Assembly (NCBI RefSeq): GCF_000176135.1
Contig: NZ_ACZN01000017.1
Location: forward strand, 1-64,000
Direction of reading: 5' to 3'
From: Vibrio coralliilyticus ATCC BAA-450
GTDB lineage: Bacteria; Pseudomonadota; Gammaproteobacteria; Enterobacterales; Vibrionaceae
DNA: 64,000 nucleotides
A program made the position numbers and the translations under genes. Shown here piece by piece: positions 16,801 to 27,474 of this stretch (the stretch's first letter is position 1; the number at the start of each line of letters is the position of its first letter). A model generated the notes under the pieces. It saw only the letters and a program-made list of their open reading frames with translations. It searched no databases and was not told the origin of the DNA.

Positions 16801-17361
16801 ATGGAATTAAAAGTAGCTGAATATAGCGACTACGAACGTATAGCCTCTCTACACACTCAAAGCTGGAAGAAATTCTATCAAGGCTTACTTGCCGCTGACT
16901 ATCTTAAGCACGATGTTCAGGATGAACGACTAGCCATTTGGCAAACACGATTGATCAACCCTCCTTTTAATCAGCACGTTCTTTTGCTTGAAGAAGGTGG
17001 TCTGTTGTGTGGCTTTATCTGCGCTTTTGGCAATCACGACTTCGAAAAGGGCACCATCATCGATGCTTTACACATTGACGAGGCCTATCGTGGTAGAGGG
17101 TTGGGCGTCAAGCTAATTGCTGAAATGGCAAAGTGGATTGCACAGCATTTCCCCGACAATGGCGTATATTTGGAAGTAATTAAAGATAACCAGCAAGCGG
17201 TGAAGTTCTATGATCACATCGGTGGTCAACTTTTGCAGGAGCGAATGTGGAAAGCACCTTGCGGCAGTCAGGTTCCTGAATTGGTTTACGCTTGGAAATC
17301 TGGCGCTGATCTGCTCAAACGTATTAGCATTCACACTCAGACAGAAGTCGTAACAGATTGA
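16801..17361 (+). CDS. GNAT-family N-acetyltransferase
   Basis: 186 residues with TAAGGAA upstream. The central block shows IIDALHIDEAYRGRGLG near residue 84, with the RGxG acetyl-CoA loop, and VYLEVIKDNQQAVKFYDHIG near 122, the classic GNAT C-terminal pattern. Substrate unknown. It appears monocistronic. Confidence 0.88.
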   Translation: MELKVAEYSDYERIASLHTQSWKKFYQGLLAADYLKHDVQDERLAIWQTRLINPPFNQHVLLLEEGGLLCGFICAFGNHDFEKGTIIDALHIDEAYRGRGLGVKLIAEMAKWIAQHFPDNGVYLEVIKDNQQAVKFYDHIGGQLLQERMWKAPCGSQVPELVYAWKSGADLLKRISIHTQTEVVTD

Positions 17362-17410
17362 TACACTTAAGTCCGTTCTTCTGATAATTCTCGGACAATA
17401 CCCACAAGAT

Positions 17411-17454
17411 CGTTAGGTAGTTTGGCGTCAGCCTCTTTCTCAATTTACCTAACG
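17411..17454 (+). promoter_or_regulatory. Inverted repeat in the RND operon leader
   Basis: CGTTAGGTA at 17411-17419 and TACCTAACG at 17446-17454 are exact complements, 26 bases apart, ending 9 bases before the adaptor start codon. The repeat could be a double operator half-site or an RNA hairpin that covers the start. Confidence 0.45.
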
Positions 17455-17463
17455 GTCTATTTA

Positions 17464-18582
17464 ATGAAAAAAACGTTATTATTCACCGCGTTATCTGGCG
17501 CGTTATTTCTTTCAGGATGTGGAGAGCAAAGTCAGGGACAGAAGAACATACCAGCGTCACTCGTTGTCGCTGAACAAGCCATCGTTATTCCTCATCAACA
17601 GAGTAAGTCTTACATTGGACGCGTTGAAGCTGTTGAAGACACGAACATCACCGCTCAGGTCACCGGTTATCTAAAATCGCGACATTTCGAAGAAGGACAG
17701 ATGGTCGAGAAAGGCCAACTTCTATTCACTATCGAGCCTTCGTCTTTTGAAGCTCAAGTTGCCAGCGCTAAAGCGACATTAGCACAAGCGAAAGCCGAGC
17801 TGAAAAAAGCAGAGCTCGATTTCGAACGTGGCAAAAACTTGCTTCCTAAAGGTAGCATTTCTCAATCTGAATTCGACAATCTCAATGCTGCATTACTCGG
17901 AGCTCAAGCACAAGTTGAAGCAGGTAATGCTCAACTTAACCTAGCTGAAGTCAACTTATCTTACACCCAAATTCGCGCGCCTTTTGCAGGACGAATCAGT
18001 GAAAGCAAGCTGAGCACAGGTGATCTTGTCTCTCCTCAGTCAGGCGTTCTCACCACGTTGGTTAGCTTAGATCCTGTACATACCAGTTTCAGTGTCAGTG
18101 AGCGAGAGCGATTAGAAATGGGCATCGACAGAATTAAGGGAGATGGTTCAGCCGGTTCCGTAGAAGTTCAGGTTGTATTAGAAAACGGTCAGCCCTTTGA
18201 ACATCTGGGGCGTCTCGACTTTCTTGGTAATCGCATAGATTTGAATACAGGCACCATAGCCATGCGTGCAGAAGTACCCAACCCAGAGTACCGACTGCTT
18301 CCAGGTCAGCATATTCGCGTTGAACTGAGGGAGAAGCAGTCTACTGACGTTGTCGTTATTCCTCGTCGCGCAGTTCAGACCGATCTGGAAGGTAACTTTG
18401 TCATGATCGTTGCCGAAGGCAATATCGCAGAGCGCCGTAATGTCGAATTAGGGCGTCAGATTGAAGAAGGCATCATTGTAACTAGTGGTGTGAACTCTGA
18501 CGAGCAGGTCATCACGCAGGGACTGCAACGAGTGAGAAATGGTGTTCCAGTACGTTTCAACGAAAAAACAGACGTTGAGTAA
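17464..18582 (+). CDS. RND efflux periplasmic adaptor (membrane-fusion lipoprotein)
   Basis: 372 residues from ATG 17464. Signal peptide with lipobox LSGC, acylated at Cys20. Order: barrel-sandwich/lipoyl halves (TGYLKSRHFEEGQMVEKGQL segment near 70-90 and IRAPFAGRIS near 165) around a coiled-coil hairpin (about 95-155, AKATLAQAKAELKKAELD-type heptads), then beta-barrel domains. It links the inner-membrane pump to an outer-membrane channel. The pump gene starts 10 bases downstream. No TolC-type channel gene is adjacent, so the shared TolC is likely used. Ribosome binding site is weak. Confidence 0.93.
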   Translation: MKKTLLFTALSGALFLSGCGEQSQGQKNIPASLVVAEQAIVIPHQQSKSYIGRVEAVEDTNITAQVTGYLKSRHFEEGQMVEKGQLLFTIEPSSFEAQVASAKATLAQAKAELKKAELDFERGKNLLPKGSISQSEFDNLNAALLGAQAQVEAGNAQLNLAEVNLSYTQIRAPFAGRISESKLSTGDLVSPQSGVLTTLVSLDPVHTSFSVSERERLEMGIDRIKGDGSAGSVEVQVVLENGQPFEHLGRLDFLGNRIDLNTGTIAMRAEVPNPEYRLLPGQHIRVELREKQSTDVVVIPRRAVQTDLEGNFVMIVAEGNIAERRNVELGRQIEEGIIVTSGVNSDEQVITQGLQRVRNGVPVRFNEKTDVE

Positions 18583-18592
18583 AGGAGCTTAA

Positions 18593-21500
18593 ATGTTAAG
18601 TCGTTTCTTTATCCAGCGCCCTAAGTTTGCGCTGGTCATCTCCATTATATTAACGCTTGCAGGGGCAATTTCACTTGCCGTTTTACCTGTGGCAGAGTAT
18701 CCAAGAATCAGTCCTCCTTCTGTCAGTGTTTCCGCTTTTTATACTGGTGCGAGTGCAGAAGCGGTCGAACAGGCCATTGCTGACCCCATAGAAACGTCCG
18801 TCAACGGTGTCGAAGATATGATCTATATGTCGTCGAAAAGCGCCAATGATGGATCTTACAACCTAAATGTAACGTTTGACGTTGGTACCGATCCTGATAT
18901 GGCTCAGGTCAACGTACAAAACCGAGTGGCTCAGATTGAGTCTAAACTTCCACAAGAAGTTCGTATGGTAGGCGTCACGGTCAAAAAACGTTCTCCGGAC
19001 CTACTGATGGTTCTGAACTTCTATTCACCAAACGGGAAGTATAACGACCAGTTCCTCATTAACTACGTAAACCTGAATCTGAAAGACCAGCTGGCTCGTG
19101 TTAAGGGCATCAGTGAAGTAAACGTGCTGGGTGGCGGTGAGTTCGCGATGCGCGTCTGGCTTGATCCTGAAAAGATGGCGAACCTAAACCTGACAACCAG
19201 CGATGTTCATTCTGCCCTTGCGGAGCAGAACGTTCAGGTAGCGGCGGGGCGTGTGGGCTCAGCTCCATACAGCAGTGCGCAGGAAGTTCAGTTTAACCTT
19301 GTCACTAAAGGCAGGCTAGAAAGTGTCGATGAATTTGAAAACGTTGTACTTCGTGCTAACAGCGATGGCTCGACCATTTACCTCAAAGATGTTGCCCGCG
19401 TTGAACTAGGTAAGAAGTTTTACGACGGAACGGGTAAATTCCGAAGCCAAGATGCCTCTATCGTGACATTGTCACTTCAATCTGGCGCTAATGCGTTGGA
19501 AAGTGGTAAAGAAGTGATGGAACTGCTTGAAGATCTCAGTGTGAATTTCCCTGAAGGCCTGGCTTATGAAACTAGCTATGACACAACGGTCTTTGTTGCT
19601 GAATCCATTAAGGGCGTTGTTAAAACACTGGTAGAAGCGATATTGCTGGTTATTGCGGTCACCTATCTTTTCCTTGGTAGTGCCCGTGCGACGCTGATTC
19701 CTGTTATAGCTATCCCGGTATCTTTGATTGGTACATTTGCTTTCATGCAGCTGACCGGTTTTACGATAAATACAGTGACGCTGTTTGGTTTGATACTGGC
19801 AATTGGTATCGTGGTGGATGACGCTATTCTTGTCATCGAGAACGTCGATACGACAATGGCCAAAGATCCTTCGATAAGTCCGCGCAAAGCAACTCTGATT
19901 GCAATGAAAGAAGTGACGGGGCCTATCATTACCTCGACTCTGGTGCTACTTGCAGTGTTCTTGCCTGTTGCGATGTTGCCTGGGATCACTGGCATCATGT
20001 ATCGCCAGTTTGCATTGACGATCTGTATTTCTGTGGTCATCTCGTCTATCAACGCCTTAACGCTTTCACCAGCACTTTGTTCGTTAGTGCTGAAGCAAGG
20101 AGGTGGAAACACCGCACGTTGGTTCAAGGCGTTTAACGGAGGGCTTGAGCGCGTCACGAATCGCTATGGCCAAGTGGCGGGATATTTGGTTAAGAAATCC
20201 CTGTTGCTAGTCGTATTCTTCGTTGTCGCTGTGGCGGCGGTGAGTTTTTTCGCAAAAACAACTTCTACAGCTTTTGTACCTCAAGAAGATAAAGGCATCT
20301 TGCTGGTTAACGTCCAATTACCTGACTCTGCGTCTTTATCACGTACAGAAGCAACGACTGCCCAACTGGCTAAGATGATTGAGCAAGAGCCGGGTATTGA
20401 TGGCATCACAGTAGCAAATGGCTATTCGCTTCTAACCGGCGCGGCTTCGTCGAATGGTGCGACTCTATTTATCAAACTCCATGACTGGGAAACCCGAAAC
20501 GGATTTGAAGGAGAACACTCAGCATCGGCGATTGCCAACCGAATCAACGGTCGGTCGATGATGCAACTGCCCCAAGCTGTCGTATTCGCGATGGGCCCTC
20601 CAGCTGTTCCAGGTATGGGCGCCGCATCGGGTTTCGAGTTTGTACTGGAAGATACATTGGGCCGAAGCCGTAGCGATTTAGCTGTAGTGATGAATCAAGT
20701 CATCGAAGAAGCGAACAAGCAACCGGAAATTGCCCGTAGCTTTAGTACGTTCCGAGCGAACGTGCCTCACTACTATGTCGATATTGATCGTGAGAAAGCG
20801 CAGCAGTTAGGCATACCACTATCTAGCATCTTCCAAACGCTACAGGGTAACTTGGGCTCCTTGTACGTCAACGACTTTACCATGTTTGGTAAGAACTTCC
20901 GTGTAACAATGCAGGCTGATGCTGAACATCGCACCGGAATGGAAGATCTTGAACGTTTCCATGTGCGTTCGTCGGCAGGAGAGATGATTCCCCTCAGTAC
21001 TTTGGTTAGTTACGAACAGATCTTCGAACCTGACGTAGCTTGGCGATACAATATGTACCGCAGTGCAATTATTCAGGGGCAGCCTGCACCTGGCTATTCA
21101 AGTGGTGATGCGCTCGAAGCAATGGAGCGTGTAGCTGCAGAAATATTGCCGCAAGGTTATCAGTATGAATGGACTGGTATGGCATATCAGGAAGTGCTTG
21201 CAGGCAACCAAGCGATTTTCGCTTTCGCCTTGGCATTAATATTTATCTACCTGTTCATGGTAGCGCAGTATGAAAGTTGGAGTATTCCACTAGCGATCAT
21301 TCTTGTAGTTCCGATAGCAACATTGGGCTCATTTTTAGCCTTGAACCTAACAGGAACGCCACTCAACTTGTACGCGCAGATTGGTTTAGTGCTCTTGATA
21401 GCTCTCGCAGCCAAGAACGCGATCCTCATTGTTGAGTTTGCGAAAGTTGAGCGTGAGGATAAAGATGCCGCTATTAATGATGCCGCTGTAAAAGGGGGTA

Positions 21501-21745
21501 AGCTGCGCTTCCGTGCCGTAAATATGACTTCTTGGTCGTTTATTTTGGGTATCTTCCCATTGATATTTGCAGCAGGAGCTGGGCACGTAAGCCAGAACTC
21601 ATTGGGTATTTCACTGATTGGCGGTTTACTGTGTGTGCTACTTGCAGGAACATTCCTGATTCCTGGCTTCTACGCACTGGTGCAGCGTCAACGTGAGAAA
21701 ATTCATGGCGGTAGCACTAAACTGATTCCGTTAGATGACGACTAA
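18593..21745 (+). CDS. RND multidrug efflux pump, HAE1 (AcrB) family
   Basis: 1050 residues, full length, with TAAAGGAG upstream. N-terminus [13 protein letters not shown] and the porter-domain order are AcrB-like. The proton-relay residues are visible: paired Asp in VVDDAIL near 407-408 and Lys in [13 protein letters not shown] near 940. Twelve membrane helices flank two large periplasmic loops. It exports hydrophobic compounds by proton antiport. Substrate range cannot be read from sequence, and Vibrio has several paralogues, so I give no Vex name. No local repressor gene is present. Confidence 0.95.
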   Translation: MLSRFFIQRPKFALVISIILTLAGAISLAVLPVAEYPRISPPSVSVSAFYTGASAEAVEQAIADPIETSVNGVEDMIYMSSKSANDGSYNLNVTFDVGTDPDMAQVNVQNRVAQIESKLPQEVRMVGVTVKKRSPDLLMVLNFYSPNGKYNDQFLINYVNLNLKDQLARVKGISEVNVLGGGEFAMRVWLDPEKMANLNLTTSDVHSALAEQNVQVAAGRVGSAPYSSAQEVQFNLVTKGRLESVDEFENVVLRANSDGSTIYLKDVARVELGKKFYDGTGKFRSQDASIVTLSLQSGANALESGKEVMELLEDLSVNFPEGLAYETSYDTTVFVAESIKGVVKTLVEAILLVIAVTYLFLGSARATLIPVIAIPVSLIGTFAFMQLTGFTINTVTLFGLILAIGIVVDDAILVIENVDTTMAKDPSISPRKATLIAMKEVTGPIITSTLVLLAVFLPVAMLPGITGIMYRQFALTICISVVISSINALTLSPALCSLVLKQGGGNTARWFKAFNGGLERVTNRYGQVAGYLVKKSLLLVVFFVVAVAAVSFFAKTTSTAFVPQEDKGILLVNVQLPDSASLSRTEATTAQLAKMIEQEPGIDGITVANGYSLLTGAASSNGATLFIKLHDWETRNGFEGEHSASAIANRINGRSMMQLPQAVVFAMGPPAVPGMGAASGFEFVLEDTLGRSRSDLAVVMNQVIEEANKQPEIARSFSTFRANVPHYYVDIDREKAQQLGIPLSSIFQTLQGNLGSLYVNDFTMFGKNFRVTMQADAEHRTGMEDLERFHVRSSAGEMIPLSTLVSYEQIFEPDVAWRYNMYRSAIIQGQPAPGYSSGDALEAMERVAAEILPQGYQYEWTGMAYQEVLAGNQAIFAFALALIFIYLFMVAQYESWSIPLAIILVVPIATLGSFLALNLTGTPLNLYAQIGLVLLIALAAKNAILIVEFAKVEREDKDAAINDAAVKGGKLRFRAVNMTSWSFILGIFPLIFAAGAGHVSQNSLGISLIGGLLCVLLAGTFLIPGFYALVQRQREKIHGGSTKLIPLDDD

Positions 21746-21761
21746 TCGAACTTAATGCGAT

Positions 21762-21796
21762 AATCCCCTCAGCTCTTTAAGCGAGGGGATTTTTTC
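21762..21796 (+). terminator. RND operon terminator
   Basis: AATCCCCTC and GAGGGGATT pair around a 12-base loop, followed by TTTTT. Confidence 0.85.
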
Positions 21797-21805
21797 TAGG
21801 ACGAT

Positions 21806-22201
21806 ATGAAAAGTCAGAAAATTGGTTACATGGCATTGGTGGTGGATGAGTATGATGAAGCCATCGAGTTTTATACTAAAAGGCTTGGTTTTGAGTTAGT
21901 TGAAGACACAAATCTAGGCGTAGGTAAGCGGTGGGTCTTGGTTTCTCCACCTGGTTCCGACGGTAGCTGTTTGCTGTTGGCTAAAGCAAGCAATGAAAAG
22001 CAACTTTCTAGGGTTGGGAATCAAACGGGTGGGCGAGTCTTCCTATTTCTTCATACCGATGACTTCTGGCGCGACTACAAGGATATGCAGAAAAATGGCA
22101 TAGAGTTTTGCGAGGAGCCACGAGTAGAAGAATACGGCACTGTCGTTGTGTTTAAAGACCTATATGGAAACAAATGGGATCTTCTTCAATTGAAGAAGTA
22201 G
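21806..22201 (+). CDS. VOC (glyoxalase/dioxygenase) superfamily protein
   Basis: 131 residues. The two beta-alpha-beta-beta-beta halves are visible: YMALVVDEYDEAIEFYTKRLGFEL at about 8-31 (read in pieces) and the C-terminal GTVVVFKDLYGNKWDLLQ near 112. The final DLYGNKWDL is the common VOC ending. Possible metal ligands are limited, so the reaction (glyoxalase, resistance or other) is open. AGGA precedes the ATG. It shares a transcript with the small gene 9 bases downstream. Confidence 0.85.
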   Translation: MKSQKIGYMALVVDEYDEAIEFYTKRLGFELVEDTNLGVGKRWVLVSPPGSDGSCLLLAKASNEKQLSRVGNQTGGRVFLFLHTDDFWRDYKDMQKNGIEFCEEPRVEEYGTVVVFKDLYGNKWDLLQLKK

Positions 22202-22210
22202 GGAGAGGTA

Positions 22211-22429
22211 ATGCGAATTCTATTTGACGTTTTTGGAACCAAGATGTCCGTTGAACGTCGTAATGATGAGTGGATTCTGTATCGAGAATCTGAAACAGGA
22301 ATGCGAGTAAAAATTTACGACGTTTATATTCCTTCAGAGCTAGCTGAGAATGAGCTGCTCACGTTTCTTGACGACATGTACCATGAACATGCAACCGCTA
22401 CCCAGACCAAAGTGCTTCGGCTCAAGTAA
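22211..22429 (+). CDS. Small conserved Vibrio-type protein (DUF7661-like)
   Basis: 72 residues with GGGAGAGG upstream. It opens MRILFDVFGTKMSVER, alternates basic and acidic residues, and has IPSELAENELLTFLDDMYHE near 40-58. I recall similar proteins of about 70 residues annotated as DUF7661, but this is from memory. Soluble, no Cys. Second gene after the VOC protein. Function unknown. Confidence 0.7.
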   Translation: MRILFDVFGTKMSVERRNDEWILYRESETGMRVKIYDVYIPSELAENELLTFLDDMYHEHATATQTKVLRLK

Positions 22430-22456
22430 AAAGCTCTGTTTAACAGAGCTTTTTAT
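22428..22456. terminator. Shared terminator between converging genes
   Basis: AAAAAGCTCTG-TTTAA-CAGAGCTTTTT, with A and T runs on both sides, so it can serve both the small gene and dsdA. Confidence 0.85.
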
Positions 22457-22463
22457 GGGTAGT

Positions 22464-23771
22464 TTATTTAGCCAGATATTTGTCCATTTCCTCAGTCGGC
22501 ACCATTCCGCCTCCCGTTGCCCAGACCAGATGAGTCGAGTTTTCAAGCTGTTTGTCGGAAAGGTCAAGCCGAGTTAAATATTCTTTATCTTCTGAGACGA
22601 TAACCGGCCCTTTCATCCCAGCCAATGCAGAGGGCTCAAGCTTAATGTCTTCTGTCTGGTTCAGCCTTCTAAGGTGGGAAAACAAGGTTTCATCTGAAAC
22701 CGTGTAATAGCCGTCGATCATGCGCTCCATCGCTCTACCTACAAAGCCAGATGCTCTACCAACTGCCAAACCGTCCGCTGCCGTGAAATTATCCAGCCCA
22801 ATTTCCTGAACTGAAATTTCATCATGTAAGCCGGTATGGACACCTAACATCATGCAAGGTGAGTGTGTGGGCTCGGCAAAAAGACAATGTACGTGATCCC
22901 CAAATGCTAGTTTCAGTCCAAAAGCAACACCTCCCGGACCGCCTCCTACGCCACAAGGTAGGTAAACAAACAGGGGGTGGTCTTCATCAACCTGGATGTT
23001 CATTTCTTCAAACTGCGCTTTGACCCTCTCGCCAGCAACCGAATATCCGAGAAAAAGTGTTTTTGAGTTTTCATCATCAATAAAAAAGCAGTTCGGGTCT
23101 TGTTCTGCTTCAAGGCGCCCCTGCTCAACGGCAACACCATAATCACTATCATATTCTTGAACGATGACACCATGCTCCCGGAGTTTGGCTTTTTTCCACT
23201 CCCTAGCATCGGATGACATATGTACAGTGACGTTAAACCCAAGTTTTGCGCTCATAATACCAATGGATAATCCAAGATTACCCGTTGACCCAACTGCGAT
23301 GCTAAATTGGGAGAAGAACGTTCTTAGCTCAGGAGTATTGAGCTTTTGATAGTTGTCGGCTTTGTTTAACAGCCCATGTTCAAACGCAATTTTTTCCGCG
23401 TGGGTCAGAACTTCATAAATCCCACCACGCGCTTTAATAGAACCGGAAATAGGTAGTTGACTGTCCATCTTAAGTAGCAACTGGCCCGCAATTTTGGTGT
23501 CGTATTCGGCCTCTAAAGCTGATTTCATCGAAGAAATCTCACAAATTGGTGATTCAATGATGCCTTTGCTGGCTTTGGTCTGAGGGAATACGTGTGCCAC
23601 AAATGGTGCAAAACGGTTTAAGCGTGAGGACGCATCATCGACATCTGATTTATCCAATCCTACGTACGGAAGGGCAATTTCAGTCGTTGTAACGGAAGGA
23701 TTGAACCAACTCGTTTCTTTTAGCTTAGTGAGCGTATCAATTAGTGGGTACTGCTCTATAAGATGGCGCAT
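22464..23771 (-). CDS. dsdA: D-serine ammonia-lyase
   Basis: 435 residues, near E. coli DsdA (442). The PLP lysine is in SGSIKARGG near residue 113, the glycine-rich phosphate loop is [14 protein letters not shown] near 275, and [12 protein letters not shown] near 80 is family-specific. It converts D-serine to pyruvate and ammonia. Divergent from a DsdC-type regulator, the same arrangement as in E. coli, though no dsdX transporter gene is here. Induction by D-serine through that regulator is expected. Confidence 0.95.
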   Translation of the reverse strand: MRHLIEQYPLIDTLTKLKETSWFNPSVTTTEIALPYVGLDKSDVDDASSRLNRFAPFVAHVFPQTKASKGIIESPICEISSMKSALEAEYDTKIAGQLLLKMDSQLPISGSIKARGGIYEVLTHAEKIAFEHGLLNKADNYQKLNTPELRTFFSQFSIAVGSTGNLGLSIGIMSAKLGFNVTVHMSSDAREWKKAKLREHGVIVQEYDSDYGVAVEQGRLEAEQDPNCFFIDDENSKTLFLGYSVAGERVKAQFEEMNIQVDEDHPLFVYLPCGVGGGPGGVAFGLKLAFGDHVHCLFAEPTHSPCMMLGVHTGLHDEISVQEIGLDNFTAADGLAVGRASGFVGRAMERMIDGYYTVSDETLFSHLRRLNQTEDIKLEPSALAGMKGPVIVSEDKEYLTRLDLSDKQLENSTHLVWATGGGMVPTEEMDKYLAK

Positions 23772-23944
23772 AATCTGTTATTGGCTTAAGAGTGATGGTT
23801 TGATTAAACCTTTGTTCAACAAGACTAGCAAATGATCAATAATCACTTATGGTTGAATTTATTTCACTCAAAATAAGAAAGAGTTATCGGTTTAGTTAGT
23901 TTAAGATAAAATTATTCACTTTAAGCAAAGCCAACATTAACAGA

Positions 23945-24886
23945 ATGAAGATTGATACAAGCACGCGCATCAATACCCAATTGAACGGAATTCAGCTTTC
24001 TAAGCTTTATACATTCGAAGTCGCCGCACGTTTGGGCTCTTTCGCTTTGGCTGCGCATGAGCTTTGTTTAACACCTAGTGCAGTCTCTCATCAGATAAGC
24101 AAATTGGAGAATGAGCTAAAGCTTCAGTTGTTTGAACGTCAGCATCGTAAGGTCACGCTGACTGCTGATGGTGAGCAATTATTTACGTCTGTGACGTTAG
24201 CCTTGTCTCAATTGAATAGCAGTATTGAACAGGTAAAAAGTGGTCATATTTCGGGTGGTTTGACTATTTATGCTAGACCTTCCTTTGCACATGACTGGTT
24301 GGCTCCAAGGTTGCACGATTTCTGCGAACAGTACCCGTCAATCGACATCAAACTAATCACGGGAAACGACACGCTTGATTTAAATCGGCATGGTATTGAT
24401 CTCGCTATCTACTATAGCAATGTGACCCCAGACGCCAGTTGGAGCTTAAAGCTAAATGAAGAGCATGTGATCCCAGTTTGCTCGCCACATTATGCTAATC
24501 AATACGCTCTAAACGATGAGACTCGTGATCTCTCACATTGCACGCTATTGCATGACAATCAGGCATGGCACATTCACTCTCAGCTCGATGAATGGAAATA
24601 TTGGCATGAACATTACGCTGAGTTTGATATACAAAATTGTCGGTCAGTCGGATTTGATCAGTCGACTCTTGCAGTAAGTGCAGCAAAACATGGGGCAGGG
24701 ATTGCGATGGGGAGATGGAGTTTGGTGAAGGAAGACATAGAGCGAGGAGACCTTGTGATGCCTTTTCCTAACCGATTGATTAAATCAGGTTATTATTATT
24801 ACCTTATTGGAGTGCAAAGAACGATATCTGCCAAGCAGAAGTGTTTTGCGGATTGGATCTCCCGCCAGCTACAAATATGCAAATAA
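23945..24886 (+). CDS. dsdC: LysR-family regulator of D-serine catabolism
   Basis: 313 residues. The N-terminal winged helix reads TFEVAARLGSFALAAHEL near 28 and LTPSAVSHQISKLE near 47. The effector domain has YARPSFAHDWLAP near 111 and the segment CTLLHDNQAWH near 199 that also occurs in E. coli DsdC, to which the whole protein aligns well. It should activate dsdA in response to D-serine and probably binds the 173-base divergent region. No clear ribosome binding site. Confidence 0.92.
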   Translation: MKIDTSTRINTQLNGIQLSKLYTFEVAARLGSFALAAHELCLTPSAVSHQISKLENELKLQLFERQHRKVTLTADGEQLFTSVTLALSQLNSSIEQVKSGHISGGLTIYARPSFAHDWLAPRLHDFCEQYPSIDIKLITGNDTLDLNRHGIDLAIYYSNVTPDASWSLKLNEEHVIPVCSPHYANQYALNDETRDLSHCTLLHDNQAWHIHSQLDEWKYWHEHYAEFDIQNCRSVGFDQSTLAVSAAKHGAGIAMGRWSLVKEDIERGDLVMPFPNRLIKSGYYYYLIGVQRTISAKQKCFADWISRQLQICK

Positions 24887-24914
24887 AAAAGCGCTTTGTT
24901 TAAAAGCGCTTTTT
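24884..24914. terminator. Shared terminator of dsdC and the chemoreceptor gene
   Basis: AAAAAGCGCTTT-TGTT-AAAGCGCTTTTT-type hairpin, with A and T runs on both sides. Confidence 0.85.
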
Positions 24915-24929
24915 ACCTGTTGTCTAATT

Positions 24930-26693
24930 CTACTTTGATGTTTGGAATTCTGCTACGGCTTGGTCCATCTCACTCGCTTGCAAAGAAACTTTGTCGACTT
25001 CATTCAGGCAGTTTTGAGCAGAGTGCATGTTCCCTTCGGAGATGCTATTAAGCTCTGTAATCGACTCACTTACTTGGTTCATAACGATGCCTTGCTCTTC
25101 AATCGCAGAAGCTATTCTTTCCGAGTTAGCTTGAATATTGGTCATGTCAGTAATGATCTGACCTAAGCTTTCATCCAATGTTTCTGAAGCTCCTAGTGTT
25201 TGTTGTCCTTGCTCGTTACATTGATCTATATTGGTCACAACTGTTGCCATTTGGGTCTGGATAGCGGTGACGACTTTTGTAATTTCTTCAGTAGATTGAT
25301 GTGTTCTACTTGCAAGCGCGCGAACCTCGTCGGCAACAACCGCAAAGCCTCGTCCTTGTTCACCAGCACGCGCCGCCTCGATAGCAGCATTAAGCGCTAA
25401 TAAGTTGGTTTGCTCTGCAATACCTTGGATGATATTAACCGCATCACCAATTTTATCTACATGATCGTTTAAGGAGCTGATTGAACCTTGGCTATCAGAC
25501 AGAATCGACGATAACTGGCCGATGTTTTTAACCGTTTCTTCTACAACTTCTCGGCCATGTTGAGCGTTGACAGAAGCCTGTTGAACGCCTTCGACCGCCA
25601 CTGCAGTGCTTTCTGAAATTTCATTAATGGTCGATACCATTTCTTGTACAGAAGTCGCCATTGTCGATGTGTGATCAGCTTGTACGTGGAACTGCTCAAT
25701 AACACTCTGTAACTCGTTGTGCATACTTTGAGTACTTTGTGAAAGTTCAGAAGACTTGGATTGCGTACCAGAAATAAGTGCTTCTAGTTTGTCCAGTAAT
25801 CGGTTGAAGTAATTACCAATGGATACGAGTTCATTTTTTCCTGAAAGTTGAGAGCGAAGGGCAACATTATTTGAGCGAGCGATTTCCTGAATTATGGAAA
25901 GTAGGGCTGCGACTTGTAGGTTAATCGAACGAGAAATTTGGAAGATAAAGCCGAGAATAAACACCACGACAGCAATACTGACGCCTTGTTTGATTAACGT
26001 TAGCTCTTTTCTGGTAATTTCACTTTGTTCATCGAGTGCTGCTGCGAATGTTTTAAACTGTGTTTCTACTGCATGGGACAACCCGCGAGCATCTCCGAGT
26101 AAACCTTCGTTATATTTGAGACCGATAGTTTTCTTCTGAGCAACAACTTGATTAGCTGCAGCGATTAACTGGCTCGCATTGCCCGGTAATAATTGGGCTT
26201 GGACTTCACCCTTAGCAACGTTTTTGTCGAATTCGAACAGGTTAACTAATTGTTCGCTGGATAGTGAAGGTTTGAGTTCTTTCAATTCTGTGTTGTATTT
26301 TCCAAGGAGCTTCTCTTCTGGTTTTAGTCCAAGTGCATCAAAAGCATTAACGAGGTTGGTAAACCCACTTTGATACTTCAAGATATCTTGCCTGACCTGG
26401 GAGCTTGAAGGCAGATCATTATCATCCAAAACAGGAGCTAGTTCAGACTCGAGATCAAGAAAGATATCCATATTCTTGTTGAACTTATCAAGGTACTTCA
26501 TGTCCTTCCTAAGAAGGAAATCCTTTTCATTTCTCCTTAGATTAAGAAGGCGAATTTCCAGCTTCGCTACAAGTAGATTAGCGTTATTAAGTTGATTGGT
26601 GGTTTGGGCGAAATGAGAGGTTGTTAAGAGTAATGATACAACCCCTAAAATGGCGACTGCACCTAATGAATACAGTTTATTCTTGATATTCAT
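24930..26693 (-). CDS. Methyl-accepting chemotaxis protein with helical ligand domain
   Basis: 587 residues. Transmembrane helix at about 8-29, an all-helical periplasmic domain (about 30-230) with [13 protein letters not shown] near 52 typical of HBM (bimodular) sensors, a second membrane helix near 232-255, a degenerate HAMP-like linker, then the signalling domain with hairpin tip [21 protein letters not shown] (read in parts; near 420-445). HBM receptors of other bacteria sense organic acids, but the ligand here is unknown. No CheB/CheR-binding pentapeptide at the C-terminus. AGGT lies upstream of the ATG. Confidence 0.92.
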   Translation of the reverse strand: MNIKNKLYSLGAVAILGVVSLLLTTSHFAQTTNQLNNANLLVAKLEIRLLNLRRNEKDFLLRKDMKYLDKFNKNMDIFLDLESELAPVLDDNDLPSSSQVRQDILKYQSGFTNLVNAFDALGLKPEEKLLGKYNTELKELKPSLSSEQLVNLFEFDKNVAKGEVQAQLLPGNASQLIAAANQVVAQKKTIGLKYNEGLLGDARGLSHAVETQFKTFAAALDEQSEITRKELTLIKQGVSIAVVVFILGFIFQISRSINLQVAALLSIIQEIARSNNVALRSQLSGKNELVSIGNYFNRLLDKLEALISGTQSKSSELSQSTQSMHNELQSVIEQFHVQADHTSTMATSVQEMVSTINEISESTAVAVEGVQQASVNAQHGREVVEETVKNIGQLSSILSDSQGSISSLNDHVDKIGDAVNIIQGIAEQTNLLALNAAIEAARAGEQGRGFAVVADEVRALASRTHQSTEEITKVVTAIQTQMATVVTNIDQCNEQGQQTLGASETLDESLGQIITDMTNIQANSERIASAIEEQGIVMNQVSESITELNSISEGNMHSAQNCLNEVDKVSLQASEMDQAVAEFQTSK

Positions 26694-26832
26694 GAGACTA
26701 CCTGAGTTAATTGAGCGGTTAGTTTTATTTACTTCTTTTTGAAGAGTAGTTGCTATTTATAGATATATCAATTGATCTGGTCTGGCCAGAAAAATATGGA
26801 TACTAACAATGTTAAAGGTGGGAAATATCAGA

Positions 26833-27438
26833 ATGTTGAAACAATTGGAGCGATATCAAGGTTTAATCTTTGATATGGACGGAACCTTAATAGATACCAT
26901 GCCGTCACACCTAAAAGCATGGGAGATAACGGCCACTGAATTTGGATTTCCTTTTACACAAGAATGGCTTCATAGCTTAGGTGGTATGCCAAGCTATAAA
27001 ATAGCGGCGGAAGTCAATAAGAAGCATGGTTTAGCACTGGACCCTATGGCTGTTTCTGCTTTCAAGATGAAGGCGTTCAGTGAGCTGGAGAATTTTGGAT
27101 TACCTATTGAGTCTACTAACGAAGTTCTCGAGCATTTTTATGGTAAAAAGAAAATCGCGGTAGGAACGGGGAGCCAACGCGAAAGCGCAATGCGGTTACT
27201 GTCAGAAAGCCAAATCCTCGATAAGCTGGATACTGTCGTGACGGCGACAGATGTTAAACACCACAAACCGAATCCAGATACGTTTTTGATTGCAGCTCAA
27301 GAGCTTAACTTATTGCCAAGTGAATGCGTGGTTTTTGAAGATACAGAGCTAGGTAAACAAGCCGCACACGCAGCGAAAATGGACTGCGTCATGGTAGAAA
27401 GCAGTGGGTTGGTTTTCTATCCGTGCCCACAAGAATAA
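26833..27438 (+). CDS. HAD-superfamily sugar phosphatase, YqaB-like
   Basis: 201 residues from ATG 26833 (GGTGGG upstream); an ATG at 26809 has no binding site. HAD motifs: FDMDGTLIDT near 13, GTGSQ near 109, VKHHKPNPDTF near 142 and FEDTELG near 172. The sequence follows E. coli YqaB (fructose-1-phosphate and 6-phosphogluconate phosphatase) along its length, including the beta-phosphoglucomutase-like cap. Exact substrate is inferred. It converges on gsk. Confidence 0.85.
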   Translation: MLKQLERYQGLIFDMDGTLIDTMPSHLKAWEITATEFGFPFTQEWLHSLGGMPSYKIAAEVNKKHGLALDPMAVSAFKMKAFSELENFGLPIESTNEVLEHFYGKKKIAVGTGSQRESAMRLLSESQILDKLDTVVTATDVKHHKPNPDTFLIAAQELNLLPSECVVFEDTELGKQAAHAAKMDCVMVESSGLVFYPCPQE

Positions 27439-27440
27439 GG

Positions 27441-27468
27441 AAAGAGCCGCATAAATGCGGCTCTTTTT
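27441..27468. terminator. Shared terminator of the YqaB-like gene and gsk
   Basis: AAAGAGCCGC-ATAAAT-GCGGCTCTTTTT, with A and T runs on both sides. Confidence 0.9.
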
Positions 27469-27474
27469 CGTTTG

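Noticed and set aside
19663-20157. 164-codon minus-strand frame inside the RND pump gene
   Set aside because: Long shadow frames are common opposite membrane-protein genes. The composition mirrors the complement of hydrophobic codons and no start signal exists.
23797-23810. GGTTT-GATT-AAACC palindrome between dsdA and dsdC as a DsdC site
   Set aside because: It could be a LysR-type site, but there is only one short palindrome close to the dsdA start and no known DsdC consensus to compare with.
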